From positions 1-50,000 of the forward strand of contig JANQLT010000004.1 in NCBI GenBank assembly GCA_028280455.1: DNA of 50,000 nt, written 5' to 3'. Shown in pieces: positions 27,248 through 36,478 of the stretch (positions within the stretch are counted from its first letter, which is position 1; each line of letters opens with the position of its first letter). Source of the stretch: Kiloniellales bacterium (GTDB lineage Bacteria; Pseudomonadota; Alphaproteobacteria; Kiloniellales; JAKSDN01). Made by a program: the position numbers and the translations under genes. The notes beneath the pieces were generated by a model that saw only the letters and a program-made list of their open reading frames with translations, was not told the DNA's origin and ran no database searches.

Positions 27248-28915
27248 ATGACTGCGCCAGATTACCTCGATGACGAGCGGGTTCGACGCCTGAACCTGCG
27301 CGCCGGCCCGGACGGCCGCCAGCAGATCGTCATCCCCGAACATGCCAACTTCGCCGCCGACAGCGTCGGCCGCCACGCCGCGGGCGAGCGCGCGGCCGCG
27401 ACGGCGCTGATCTACGAGGCCGAGGACGGCAGGCAGGAGCGCTACAGCTTCGCCGAGCTGGACGCCCGCGCCGCCGCCTTCGCCGCCGGTCTCAAGGGCC
27501 TGGGCGTCGAGGCCGGCACCCGTGTCGCTGTGCAGACCGGCCAGCGGCCGGCCACGGCGATCGCCCACCTGGCCGCCTACAAGCTCGGCGCCATCGCGGT
27601 GACGGTCTCCGAGCTCTACGGGCCCGACACGGTCTCGCACATCCTGACCGACTCCGGCGCGGCCTGCATCGTCACCACAGAGCGCTCCTGGACGCCCTAC
27701 CGGGGCGAGCGCGCGCGCTTCCCCGCGCTGCGCCAGGTGATCCTGCAGGGCGAGACAAAAGACGACGAGATCGCCTTCGAGAGCCTGCTCGAGGGCAACG
27801 GCGAGGCGATCGAGCCGGTCAACAGCAAGGCCGAGGACCCGGCCCTGCTGATCTACACCTCGGGCTCGACCGGCGCGCCCAAGGGCATTCTGCATGCCCA
27901 CCGGGCCCTGCACGCCTACAACATCTCGACGTCGCTGTTCTACAACCTCGAGGTCTTCGAGCCGGACCAGGTGTTCTGGACCCCGGCCGACTGGGCCTGG
28001 GTCGGCGGGCTCAACGACACCGTCTTCCCGGCCTGGTTCCACGGCCATTGCATCGTCGCCTGCCAGCACCGCTTCGAGGCCGAGTGGGCCCTCGACTTCA
28101 TGGTGCGCCACGGCGTCACCCACGGCTTCTTCACGCCGACTGCGCTGAAGCGCCTGTCGCAGGTGAGCGAGCCGCGCGAGCGCTTCGACCTCAAGCTGCG
28201 CAGCGTCTTCACCGGCGGCGAGTCGCTGCCGGCCGAGACCCTGCGCTGGCTCTCCAAGGAGCTGCGGATCGTCTGCAATGAGGGCTACGGGCTCACCGAG
28301 TTCAACCACATGATCGGCAACTGCCAGGCGCTGCGGCCGGCCAAGGAAGGCTCCATGGGCTTCGAGCTGCCCGGCCACGTCGCCATGCTGGTCGACGAGA
28401 GCGGCGAGCCCGTCGCCGACGGCGAGGTCGGCGAGATCGTCACCGCCGCCGACAACGCGACGCGCTTCCTCGGCTACTGGAACCAGCCCGAGCTGACCGA
28501 GTCGATGCGGCTCGGCCCCTGGTGGCGTACCCGCGACCTCGCCCTGCGCGACGACGAGGGCTACTTCCACTACCGCGGCCGCAGCGACGACCTGATCAAG
28601 AGCGGCGGCTACCGCATCGGACCGGCCGAAATCGAGCACGTGCTGCTCGAGCACCCGGCGGTGGCCGACTGCGGCGCCATCGGCGTGCCCGACAAGGAGC
28701 GCGGCGAGCTGGTCAAGGCCTTCATCCTGCTGCGTGAGGGCCAGCAAGCCAGCGACAGCCTGGCCGACGAGCTGAAGGCGCTGGTCAAGACCAGGATCGG
28801 CGGCTTCAAGGCGCCGCGCCTGATCGAGTTCGTCGGCGACCTGCCGATCACCTCCTCCGGCAAGGTCTCGCGCAAGGAGCTGCGCTTGCGCGAAGCGGGC
28901 AGAAGCCCGTCGTGA
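27248..28915 (+). CDS. AMP-forming acyl-CoA ligase
   Basis: A 555 aa ANL-superfamily ligase similar to acetyl/medium-chain acyl-CoA synthetases. Motifs: YTSGSTGAPKGI (ATP loop), EGYGLTEFN, TRDLALRDDEGYFHYRGR and the C-terminal catalytic lysine in SSGKVSRKEL. The acid-pocket segment, ADWAWVGGLNDTVFP, is of the short-chain type, but the true substrate is unknown. It probably activates the acid imported by the adjacent TRAP system. The next gene starts at a GTG overlapping its stop. Confidence 0.88.
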   Translation: MTAPDYLDDERVRRLNLRAGPDGRQQIVIPEHANFAADSVGRHAAGERAAATALIYEAEDGRQERYSFAELDARAAAFAAGLKGLGVEAGTRVAVQTGQRPATAIAHLAAYKLGAIAVTVSELYGPDTVSHILTDSGAACIVTTERSWTPYRGERARFPALRQVILQGETKDDEIAFESLLEGNGEAIEPVNSKAEDPALLIYTSGSTGAPKGILHAHRALHAYNISTSLFYNLEVFEPDQVFWTPADWAWVGGLNDTVFPAWFHGHCIVACQHRFEAEWALDFMVRHGVTHGFFTPTALKRLSQVSEPRERFDLKLRSVFTGGESLPAETLRWLSKELRIVCNEGYGLTEFNHMIGNCQALRPAKEGSMGFELPGHVAMLVDESGEPVADGEVGEIVTAADNATRFLGYWNQPELTESMRLGPWWRTRDLALRDDEGYFHYRGRSDDLIKSGGYRIGPAEIEHVLLEHPAVADCGAIGVPDKERGELVKAFILLREGQQASDSLADELKALVKTRIGGFKAPRLIEFVGDLPITSSGKVSRKELRLREAGRSPS

Positions 28916-29733
28916 CCGACTGGCGGACGATCCGCCTGGAGGTCGCCGCCGGGGTCGCGCAGATCACCTTGAATCGGCCCGAGGCCATGAACGCGATCGA
29001 CGCCGTCATGATCGGGGAGCTGCGCGGGCTGCTCGATCGCCTGGCGAGCGACGACGAGGTCCGGGCCATCGTGGTCTGCGGCGCCGGCCGGGCCTTCTGC
29101 TCGGGCATGGACCTCAAGGAGGACGCCGCGGCGGGCGAGCGCAGCCTCGGCGAATGGCGCGCGCTGCTCGGCGAGCACCTGGCCTTCCTCGAGTCCTTCT
29201 GGGACCATCCCAAGCCGACCGTCGCGGCGGTGCACGGCCATTGCCTGGCCGCCGGCTGCGAGCTGGCCATGTGTTGCGACATGACCATCGCCGAGGAGGG
29301 CACCTTGCTCGGCGAGCCCGAGCTGCTGTTCGGCAGCGTGATCACGGCCATGATGATGCCCTGGCTGACCGGCCCGAAGGTCGCCAAGGAGATTCTCCTG
29401 TCCGGCGAGGACCAGGTGACCGCCGAGCGCGCCGAGCGGATCGGCCTGGTCAACCGGGTCGCGCCGGCCGGCCGGCACCTCGAGGAGGCCATGGCCCTGG
29501 CACGCCGGCTGGCGGCGCTCGACCCGGCGGCGGTGACCATGACCAAGGAGGCGATCAACCGGACCTACGAGATCATGGGCCTGAAGGCCGCCCTGCGCGC
29601 CAACCTCGACCTGGCGATCCAGATCGAGGGGCTGAACACGCCCTCTCGGCGCGCCTTCCGCGAGCGGGTCCGGCGCGAGGGCATGGCCGCGGCCCTGAAA
29701 TGGCGGGCCGAGCGGCTCGGCGACTCGGGCTAG
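28912..29733 (+). CDS. Enoyl-CoA hydratase/isomerase family protein
   Basis: A 273 aa crotonase-fold enzyme. Both acid residues of true hydratases are present: Glu in AAGCELAMCCD and Glu in LGEPELLFGS. The oxyanion-hole stretches GRAFCSGMDLKED and HGHCLAAG are intact. The GTG start at 28912 overlaps the ligase stop as GTGA. In the pathway it would add water across a 2,3-double bond of the CoA ester, giving the 3-hydroxyacyl-CoA used by the downstream thiolase-fold protein. No acyl-CoA dehydrogenase is in the cluster, so the substrate may already be unsaturated. Confidence 0.88.
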   Translation: MTDWRTIRLEVAAGVAQITLNRPEAMNAIDAVMIGELRGLLDRLASDDEVRAIVVCGAGRAFCSGMDLKEDAAAGERSLGEWRALLGEHLAFLESFWDHPKPTVAAVHGHCLAAGCELAMCCDMTIAEEGTLLGEPELLFGSVITAMMMPWLTGPKVAKEILLSGEDQVTAERAERIGLVNRVAPAGRHLEEAMALARRLAALDPAAVTMTKEAINRTYEIMGLKAALRANLDLAIQIEGLNTPSRRAFRERVRREGMAAALKWRAERLGDSG

Positions 29734-29745
29734 GCTGGAGCCGGC

Positions 29746-30315
29746 ATGACCGAGACCGACCGCAAGATCAGCGCGCCGCCGCCGCGCGGCACGCCGCCCG
29801 GGCGGGCGCTGGGGCAGCTACGCCGGGCCGCGGCGCTCTTCGCCGGCATCGCGATGCTGATGATGATGCTGATCGGCGCGCTCGACGTGATCGGCACCAA
29901 CGTCTTGCTGCAACCGATCCCGGCCGCCTTCGAGTTCATGGCCACGGCGATGGTCGTGGTGATCTTCTTCTCGATCGCCCTGGCCCAGGCGAACCGCGCC
30001 CACATCCGCGTTGAGATCCTGACCAGCCGCCTGCCCCGCCCGCTGCGGTGGCTGGCCGACTTTCTGCAATATGCCGCCAGCCTGACCCTCTTCCTGCTGA
30101 TCGCCTGGTTCGGCTGGAAGTCCGGCATCCGCTCGGTCGAGGTCAACGAGTACGCCTCGGGCCTGATCAACTTCCCGACCTGGCCGGCCCGCCTCGCGCT
30201 CGCCATCGGCGCCAGCCTGATGGTGCTGCAGTGTCTCTACGACCTGATCAGCCACGTCTTCGGCCTCGGCGACGCCGAGGAGCGCCGCGCCGCCGAAGAG
30301 CGGCCGAAGCCCTAG
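29746..30315 (+). CDS. TRAP transporter small membrane subunit (DctQ family)
   Basis: 189 aa with four membrane helices, the DctQ layout. The AQANRAHIRVEILTSRLP stretch between helices two and three is typical. The start at 29746 lies 12 bases after the hydratase stop. The C-terminal tail is charged. It forms the permease with DctM and takes substrate from the DctP protein at 26111. Confidence 0.88.
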   Translation: MTETDRKISAPPPRGTPPGRALGQLRRAAALFAGIAMLMMMLIGALDVIGTNVLLQPIPAAFEFMATAMVVVIFFSIALAQANRAHIRVEILTSRLPRPLRWLADFLQYAASLTLFLLIAWFGWKSGIRSVEVNEYASGLINFPTWPARLALAIGASLMVLQCLYDLISHVFGLGDAEERRAAEERPKP

Positions 30316-30324
30316 GGACCGGCC

Positions 30325-31638
30325 ATGGAACCCCTCACCATCGCCTTCCTGGCCGGCGGCTGCCTGTTCCTCTTCCTGGCCCTGGGCATCCCGGTCGGCG
30401 TCGCCATGGGCCTGGTCGGCGTCGGCGGCATGCTGCTGTCGCTCGGTCCGCGCCTGGCCTTCGGCCAGCTTCAGACCCTGCCCTTCGCGGTGGTCAACGA
30501 CTACTCGCTGGCCGTGCTGCCGATGTTCGTGTTGATGGGCGTGCTGGCCGAGGCTGCGGGCGTCACGACCGAGGTCTTTCGAGTCGCCGAGCTCTGGCTG
30601 CGCCGCCTCAAGGGCGGACTCTATCAGGCGGTGATCGTCGGCTCGGCGGTCTTCGCGGCGATTTCCGGCTCGACCGCGGTCAACGCCGTGGTCTTCACCC
30701 GCATCGCCTTCCCGGAGATGCTGCGCTACGGCTACTCGCGCAGCCTGTCGCTCGGCGCCATCGCCGGCGCCGGCAGCTTCGCCGCCATGATCCCGCCCTC
30801 GATCACCATGGTGATCTACGCCGTGATGACCGAGCAGTCGGTCGGCCAGCTCCTGATCGCCGGCGTGATCCCGGGCGTCATCACCGCCGCCGTCTACCTC
30901 TTCGGCGTGCGCATCCTGGTCGGCGTCATGCCGAGCCTGGCGCCGCCCATCCACGAGGCCGCCAGCCGGCGCGAGAAGGTCCGCGCCCTGGGCCGCATCT
31001 GGCCGATCCCGGTCCTGCTGATGCTGGTGCTCGGCGGCATCTACGCCGGCACCTTCCCGCCCTCGGCGGCCGGCGCGGTCGGCGCCTTCGGCACCCTGCT
31101 CTACGCCCTGGTGCGCATGAAGGGCGCGCGCGGCTGGCTGATCCCGGCGCTGCAGGACGCCGCCTTCATAAGCTGCATCCTCTTCATCGTGCTGATCGGC
31201 GGCCTGCTGCTGTCGCGCATGCTGGTCATCGTCGGCGTGATCGACGACATCGTGCTCGGCGTCACGGCCATCGCCGACACGCCGCTCAAGTTCATGATCA
31301 TGGCCTCGATCGTCTACCTGATCCTCGGCTGCTTCCTCGACACCACCTCGATGATGGTGGTCACCCTGCCCTTCTTCTTCCCGGTCGTGGTCGAGCTCGG
31401 CATCGACCCGATCTGGTTCGGCATCGTCCTGGTCAAGCTGATCGAGATCTCGGTGGTGACGCCGCCCGTCGGGATAAACCTCTTCGCCGTCATGGGCGCG
31501 GTCGGCGACCGCGCCAGCTTCGGCGACATCTACAAGGGCGTCATGCCCTTCATCCTCTTCGACCTGGTCGTGCTGGCCCTGCTGGTCTTCATCCCCGGCC
31601 TGGCCACCTGGCTGCCGCAACAGATGCTCGCGAACTAG
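30325..31638 (+). CDS. TRAP transporter large membrane subunit (DctM family)
   Basis: A 437 aa polytopic permease with about 12 hydrophobic segments, full length for DctM. It shows the family's SGSTAVNAVVFTRIAFPEM, AGAGSFAAMIPPSITMVIY and EISVVTPPVGINLFAV stretches, the latter two at the re-entrant ion/substrate sites. It starts 9 bases after dctQ. Sodium-coupled uptake of an organic acid is expected. After its stop comes a 213-base repeat-containing gap before the thiolase-fold gene. Confidence 0.91.
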   Translation: MEPLTIAFLAGGCLFLFLALGIPVGVAMGLVGVGGMLLSLGPRLAFGQLQTLPFAVVNDYSLAVLPMFVLMGVLAEAAGVTTEVFRVAELWLRRLKGGLYQAVIVGSAVFAAISGSTAVNAVVFTRIAFPEMLRYGYSRSLSLGAIAGAGSFAAMIPPSITMVIYAVMTEQSVGQLLIAGVIPGVITAAVYLFGVRILVGVMPSLAPPIHEAASRREKVRALGRIWPIPVLLMLVLGGIYAGTFPPSAAGAVGAFGTLLYALVRMKGARGWLIPALQDAAFISCILFIVLIGGLLLSRMLVIVGVIDDIVLGVTAIADTPLKFMIMASIVYLILGCFLDTTSMMVVTLPFFFPVVVELGIDPIWFGIVLVKLIEISVVTPPVGINLFAVMGAVGDRASFGDIYKGVMPFILFDLVVLALLVFIPGLATWLPQQMLAN

Positions 31639-31692
31639 GTTTCGCCGATGGCTAGCCTCGATAAGGTTCTCGACCTGCACTCAACCCCGGTC

Positions 31693-31715
31693 ATGCTCGG
31701 GCTTGACCCGAGCAT
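31693..31715. repeat. Palindromic repeat, family A copy 1
   Basis: ATGCTCGGG-cttga-CCCGAGCAT is a perfect 9-bp inverted repeat. The same design (loop TCAAG on the other strand) recurs at 36427-36449. Such hairpins are dispersed elements in many alphaproteobacterial intergenic regions. Here it may also end or attenuate the TRAP transcript. Confidence 0.75.
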
Positions 31716-31750
31716 CCATCCATCCGGTGGCACGGACGGCGGCCAAATGG

Positions 31751-31809
31751 ACCCTCGGGCCTTCGCCCGCCGAAGGGCTTCGGCCCGCAGGCGGGTCAAG
31801 CCCGAGGGT
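31751..31809. repeat. Palindromic repeat, family A composite copy
   Basis: ACCCTCGGGC (31751-31760) and GCCCGAGGGT (31800-31809) form a 10-bp inverted repeat enclosing GC-rich inner hairpins (GCCCGCCGAAGGGC and CCCGCAGGCGGG). The right arm is preceded by TCAAG, as in the family A hairpins. With the copy at 31693 it fills most of the dctM-thiolase gap. Confidence 0.6.
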
Positions 31810-31851
31810 GACAAGAGGTGATGACCGGCCCTTCCAAAGCGCAGCCCATCC

Positions 31852-33060
31852 ATGCCTGACCCGGACATCGTCCTGCTCGGCGGCGGCATCTCGCGTTTCG
31901 CGCGGGAGCGGGCGGACGGCACGCCGGTGGACTGGATGACCGAAGCGACCCGCGACGCGCTGGCCGACGCCGGCGTCGATCACGGCGACCTCGACATGTC
32001 GGTGGTCAGCTACGAGAGCGAGATCCTGGCCCGCCAGGTGACCATGGGCCAGGTGGTGCAGGACGCGCTCGGGCTCTGCCCCAAGCCGAGCGTCCGCGTC
32101 GAGGCCGGCGGCGGCACCGCGGGCGCGGCGCTGCGCACGGCCTTCGCCTATCTGAAGGGCGGCCTGGCGGGCTCGGTCCTGGTGGTCGGCGCCGAGGCGG
32201 TCGGCCGCCTGGTCTCCTCGGCGACGGTGCGCGAGGTCTACGCGCTCTCCGGCGACGTCGAGTTCGAGATGGCCGCCGGCGGCTTCTTCATGGCCTACTA
32301 CGCCCTGATGATGAAGGAGCACATGCGGCTCTACGGCACGACCGAAGAGCAGATGGCCCTGGTCTCGGTGAAGAACCACCGCAACGCCCTGTCGAACCCC
32401 ATGGCCGCCATGCCCATGAGCATCACGGTCCAAGACGTGCTCGAGTCGCCGCCGGTCGTCGCGCCCTACAAGCGCCTGGACTGCTCGGTCCTGGCCGACG
32501 GCGCGGCGGCGGTGATCCTCGCCACCGCCGACTGGGCCGCGGCCCACGCGAGCGCCTGGCGGGACAAGCCGCGCGTCTTCATGACCGGCAGCGGCTGTGG
32601 CACCGAGCGCGTGCGCCTCGGCGACCGGCCCCGCCCGGACCCCGGCTTCGCCCATATGCGCGCCAAGCGCGAGGCGGCGCGCAAGGCCTACGCCATGGCC
32701 GGCATCGAAGACCCGCGCGCGGAGATCGACCTGGCCGAGGTCGCCGACGCCTACACCGGCGCCGAGCTGCAGTCCATCGAGGCGCTCGGCTTCTGCGCCC
32801 CCGGCGAGAGCGGACCGCTGCTGGAGCAAGGCGTCTTCGACCTCGGCGGCGCGCTGCCGGTCAACACCTCCGGCGGCCTGCTCGGCATGGGCGGCCCGCC
32901 CGGCGCCATCGGCCTGGCCCAGGCCATCGAGGTCCTGCGCCAGCTCCGCGGCGAGTGCCCCGCCGAGCGCCGGGTCCCCGGCGCCCGCCGCGGCCTCACC
33001 GACATCCACGGCGGCACCGCGAGCTACGCCGTGGTCTCGATCTTCGACCGGCGGGATTGA
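31852..33060 (+). CDS. Thiolase-fold protein lacking thiolase catalytic residues, Ltp2-like aldolase candidate
   Basis: A 402 aa SCP2/thiolase-superfamily protein. The nucleophile region reads VEAGGGTAG (83-91) where thiolases have VEAACASG, so Cys is replaced by Gly. The usual HDCF histidine is Ala in VADAYTGAE (298-304, with Tyr301), the GHP histidine is Gly347 in GMGGPP, and the second Cys position is His386. It therefore cannot be a normal thiolase. Loss of these residues with Tyr near the active site, plus an adjacent DUF35 gene, is the situation described for the steroid side-chain aldolase Ltp2. Retro-aldol cleavage of a 3-hydroxyacyl-CoA is inferred. The start at 31852 has no good ribosome site. 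Confidence 0.72.
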   Translation: MPDPDIVLLGGGISRFARERADGTPVDWMTEATRDALADAGVDHGDLDMSVVSYESEILARQVTMGQVVQDALGLCPKPSVRVEAGGGTAGAALRTAFAYLKGGLAGSVLVVGAEAVGRLVSSATVREVYALSGDVEFEMAAGGFFMAYYALMMKEHMRLYGTTEEQMALVSVKNHRNALSNPMAAMPMSITVQDVLESPPVVAPYKRLDCSVLADGAAAVILATADWAAAHASAWRDKPRVFMTGSGCGTERVRLGDRPRPDPGFAHMRAKREAARKAYAMAGIEDPRAEIDLAEVADAYTGAELQSIEALGFCAPGESGPLLEQGVFDLGGALPVNTSGGLLGMGGPPGAIGLAQAIEVLRQLRGECPAERRVPGARRGLTDIHGGTASYAVVSIFDRRD

Positions 33061-33061
33061 C

Positions 33062-33568
33062 ATGACGGAGCTGGTGAAGCGCAAGCTGGAGGCCCGCCCC
33101 GCGCCGGAGCCCGATCCCGGCGATCCCTTCGCGGCCTTCCGCGAGGTCGAGATCCTCGACATGCAGATGGCCTTCGGCTTCCGCCACAGCCTGGGCAAGC
33201 TCTCGCGCTTCTTCCTGGCGCTGGAAGAGCGCAAGCTGCTCGGCACCGTCTGCCCGACCTGCGGCAAGGTCTGGCTGCCGCCGCGCCCGGTCTGTCCCGA
33301 CGACCTGGCCGTCACCGAATGGCGGGAGCTGGCGCAGCGCGGCCGCCTCGCCGTCGGCAGCCTCAGCGCCTACAGCCTGAAGACCGCGGGCGGCGATCGC
33401 CAGCTCATGCTCGGCTACGTCGAGGTCGAGGGCGCCAGCACGCTGATCCTGCAGCAGATCCGCAACCTCGGGGCACACGCCCTGGAGCCGGGCCTGCCGC
33501 TCAAGATCGTCTGGAGCGAGGAGGCGGTCGAGCACCCGATGGAGCTTTTCTGGTTCGAGCCGGCATGA
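33062..33568 (+). CDS. DUF35 OB-fold/zinc-ribbon partner protein
   Basis: 168 aa, built as a DUF35 protein: an N-terminal helix, a rubredoxin-like zinc ribbon and an OB fold. The ribbon has Cys64, Cys67 and Cys78, but the fourth position is Asp81 (CPTC and VCPDD), so metal binding may be altered. DUF35 proteins dock onto thiolase-fold enzymes and are needed for their stability or CoA binding. It starts one base after the thiolase-fold gene stops, which points to a complex with it. Confidence 0.87.
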   Translation: MTELVKRKLEARPAPEPDPGDPFAAFREVEILDMQMAFGFRHSLGKLSRFFLALEERKLLGTVCPTCGKVWLPPRPVCPDDLAVTEWRELAQRGRLAVGSLSAYSLKTAGGDRQLMLGYVEVEGASTLILQQIRNLGAHALEPGLPLKIVWSEEAVEHPMELFWFEPA

Positions 33569-33575
33569 GGACGCC

Positions 33576-33926
33576 ATGACGATCAAACGCCTGCCCGGCG
33601 GCGCCCGGGGCCGCAGCCGCGCCACGGTCCACGGCGGCCTGGTCTATGCCGTCGCCACCGACCCCGAGGAGGCCGAGGGCATCGCCGCGCAGACCCGCAA
33701 CACCCTGGCGGCGCTCGAAGCGACCCTGGTGGAAGCCGGCAGCGACAAGACCCGCATCCTGCAGGCGACGGTCTACCTGCGCGACATGGCCGCGAAGCCG
33801 GAGATGGACGAAGTCTGGTGCGACTGGATCGGCCCCGAGGCGAACTGGCCGCAGCGGGCCTGCATCGGCACCGACCTGGCCGGCAAGGACCTGATCGAGG
33901 TCGTCGTGACCGCCACCCTCCCGTGA
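33576..33926 (+). CDS. RidA/YjgF-family protein
   Basis: A 116 aa Rid-family protein with the conserved TRILQATVYLRDMA helix-strand and Arg94 in PQRACIGTD, the carboxylate-binding arginine of enamine/imine deaminases, followed by Glu109. It hydrolyses reactive imines or related intermediates, or has been recruited to another lyase role. It lies eight bases after the DUF35 gene, in the same operon. Its presence hints at a nitrogen-containing substrate or intermediate. Confidence 0.84.
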   Translation: MTIKRLPGGARGRSRATVHGGLVYAVATDPEEAEGIAAQTRNTLAALEATLVEAGSDKTRILQATVYLRDMAAKPEMDEVWCDWIGPEANWPQRACIGTDLAGKDLIEVVVTATLP

Positions 33927-33950
33927 CGTGAATCCTGCAAGGTTGATCGC

Positions 33951-34895
33951 ATGACCAAGCCTCGACAAATCCCCTATCTCTCGGAAGACGACCTCGTCGC
34001 CCTGAACATCACCACCGCCGAGGTCATCGACAGCATCGAAAACATGATCCGCGGCGCCGCCGAGTCCAAGGTCTGGGGCGCGCCGAAGGCGGTGATCCTG
34101 CCGTCCGACGGCCGCTACATGATGGCCGCCCTGGCCGCCGCCGACGACCCGGCCCTGCTGGCGGTCAAGACGGTGGTGCTCAACCCGCGCAACCCCGAGC
34201 GGGGCCTGCCGCAGATCAACGGCCTGGTGACCATGCTCGACAGCCGCAGCGGCCTGCCGGCGGCGATCCTCGACGGCAACTGGATCACCGCCGTGCGCAC
34301 CGCCGGCCTCAGCGCGACGGCGGCCAAGCACCTGGCCCGCCCGGACTCCGCGGTGGCCGCCTTCATCGGCTGCGGCGTCCAGGCGCAAAGCCACCTGGCC
34401 GCCTTCGCCGATCTCTATCCCCTGAAGGAGGCCCGCCTGTTCGGCCGCGGCCGCGCGAACATCGACAAGCTCGGCCAATCCGCCGAGCGCCTCGGCCTCG
34501 CCGCGACGCGCTGCGAGTCGGCTAGGGACGCCGTGGCCGGCGCCGACCTGATCGTCACCTCGGTCACCGTCACCGGCGTCGCCGAGCCCTTCCTCGATGC
34601 CGATTGGCTCGCGCCGGGCGCCTTCGCGGCGGTGACCGACCTCGCCGTGCCCTGGAACCGGGACAGCTTCGCCGCGCTCGACCGGGTGGTCATCGACGAC
34701 CTGGAGCAGGAGAAGGCCCTGCCCAACAAGCTGGTCTCCCTCGACCTCGTCGCCGGCGACCTCTCCGACCTGGTGCTCGGCAAGATCCAAGGCCGCAGCG
34801 GCGACGCGCAGCGCACCGCCTTCGTCTTCCGCGGCCACGCCCTCGGCGACCTGGCCCTCGCCGCCCTGGCCTATGGCAAGGCGCGCGCGGCGTAG
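33951..34895 (+). CDS. Ornithine cyclodeaminase/mu-crystallin family protein
   Basis: A 314 aa OCD-family NAD(P) enzyme. Features: LPSDGRYMMAALAAADDP, the substrate-arginine segment TAVRTAGLSATAAKHLA, and the Rossmann GCGVQAQSH (140-148). Members reduce cyclic imines (ketimine reductase), deaminate ornithine or act on alanine-like compounds. Together with RidA it suggests imine chemistry at the end of this operon, though the substrate is unknown. It is the last plus-strand gene before a cluster of hairpins. Confidence 0.86.
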   Translation: MTKPRQIPYLSEDDLVALNITTAEVIDSIENMIRGAAESKVWGAPKAVILPSDGRYMMAALAAADDPALLAVKTVVLNPRNPERGLPQINGLVTMLDSRSGLPAAILDGNWITAVRTAGLSATAAKHLARPDSAVAAFIGCGVQAQSHLAAFADLYPLKEARLFGRGRANIDKLGQSAERLGLAATRCESARDAVAGADLIVTSVTVTGVAEPFLDADWLAPGAFAAVTDLAVPWNRDSFAALDRVVIDDLEQEKALPNKLVSLDLVAGDLSDLVLGKIQGRSGDAQRTAFVFRGHALGDLALAALAYGKARAA

Positions 34896-34910
34896 CCCCT
34901 AGGGCACAGC

Positions 34911-35073
34911 CTGCTTGGGCGGAATCGTCACCGCCCCGCTCATCCGGTGACGTTGTGGCGATCGTTGTTCGTGGCAATCGCGGTCGACAACCGAACGAAC
35001 TGCCCCCCTCACCCAGCGCAGGCTTGGTGAGGCGCAGCCGAGCCTAGCCGGAGCTGGGTGAGGGGGCAGTTCG
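34911..35073. repeat. Dispersed repeat family B, copy 1
   Basis: This stretch begins CTGCTTGGGCGGAAT and resembles the sequence from 49801 to the window end along its first ~110 bases. Its right half is a long imperfect hairpin: AACTGCCCCCCTCACCCAGC (34998-35017) against GCTGGGTGAGGGGGCAGTT (35053-35071), with one bulged C. Two copies in 15 kb suggest a multi-copy intergenic element, which may also stop transcription from the OCD gene. Confidence 0.78.
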
Positions 35074-35091
35074 TTTCCCTCCGGCAATGCA

Positions 35092-35236
35092 AACTATTAC
35101 CAGCCTGCGATGAGTGGAACTCATCGCAGGCTGTATGGCGTTCAAACGCCACGCGGGCTTGTCCTCGCTTCGCTGCGGACGCGCGGTCGCGCTTGCCAAA
35201 ACTCGATGAGTCGAGCTCATCGAGCTTTGGTATAAG
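35092..35236. repeat. Triple-hairpin (BIME-like) element
   Basis: Three stems in 145 bases. First: CAGCCTGCGATGAG (35101-35114) with CTCATCGCAGGCTG (35120-35133), 14 bp, loop 5. Second: TGGCGTT-CA-AACGCCA (35136-35151). Third: CCAAA-a-CTCGATGAG (35196-35210) with CTCATCGAG-c-TTTGG (35216-35230). Stems one and three share the core CGATGAGT-n-GA-n-CTCATCG. Outer TTACCA and TGGTATAA are also complementary. It sits between two convergent operons and probably insulates them. Confidence 0.8.
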
Positions 35237-35247
35237 CAAGCAACGCT

Positions 35248-36264
<1,017 letters not shown>

Positions 36265-36308
36265 GGGGCCTCCAGGTTTTCGCGTGCAAGTCGGCTTGGG
36301 AGAGCGAG

Positions 36309-36340
36309 TTTATAGCAAAGCGTCGTGAGGGAAACGTTTC
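36309..36340 (-). promoter_or_regulatory. Candidate -10 and palindrome upstream of the homocysteine methyltransferase
   Basis: On the minus strand a TATAAA lies at 36314-36309, and GAAACGTTTC (36331-36340) is a perfect 10-bp palindrome near where a -35 would be. A repressor there would overlap the promoter. No clear -35 is visible. Confidence 0.35.
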
Positions 36341-36426
36341 AGGGATTGATGAACGGGGGGTTTCATCCTACCGCCTCTCTCACGGTCAAGCCCCAACGAC
36401 GCTGGTCCGTGCGAGCCGATGCATGG

Positions 36427-36449
36427 ATCCTCGGGTCAAGCCCGAGGAT
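36427..36449. repeat. Palindromic repeat, family A copy 2
   Basis: ATCCTCGGG-tcaag-CCCGAGGAT is a perfect 9-bp inverted repeat with a 5-base loop, of the same design as 31693-31715 in the opposite orientation. It lies just after the aquaporin gene (minus strand) and may act as its terminator. Confidence 0.75.
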
Positions 36450-36478
36450 GACTCTATGCGGGAAATGGGGCGGCTGGG

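Noticed and set aside
31852..33060. Ordinary acetyl-CoA acetyltransferase
   Set aside because: The nucleophile Cys and the two catalytic His positions are replaced, so the usual reaction is not possible.
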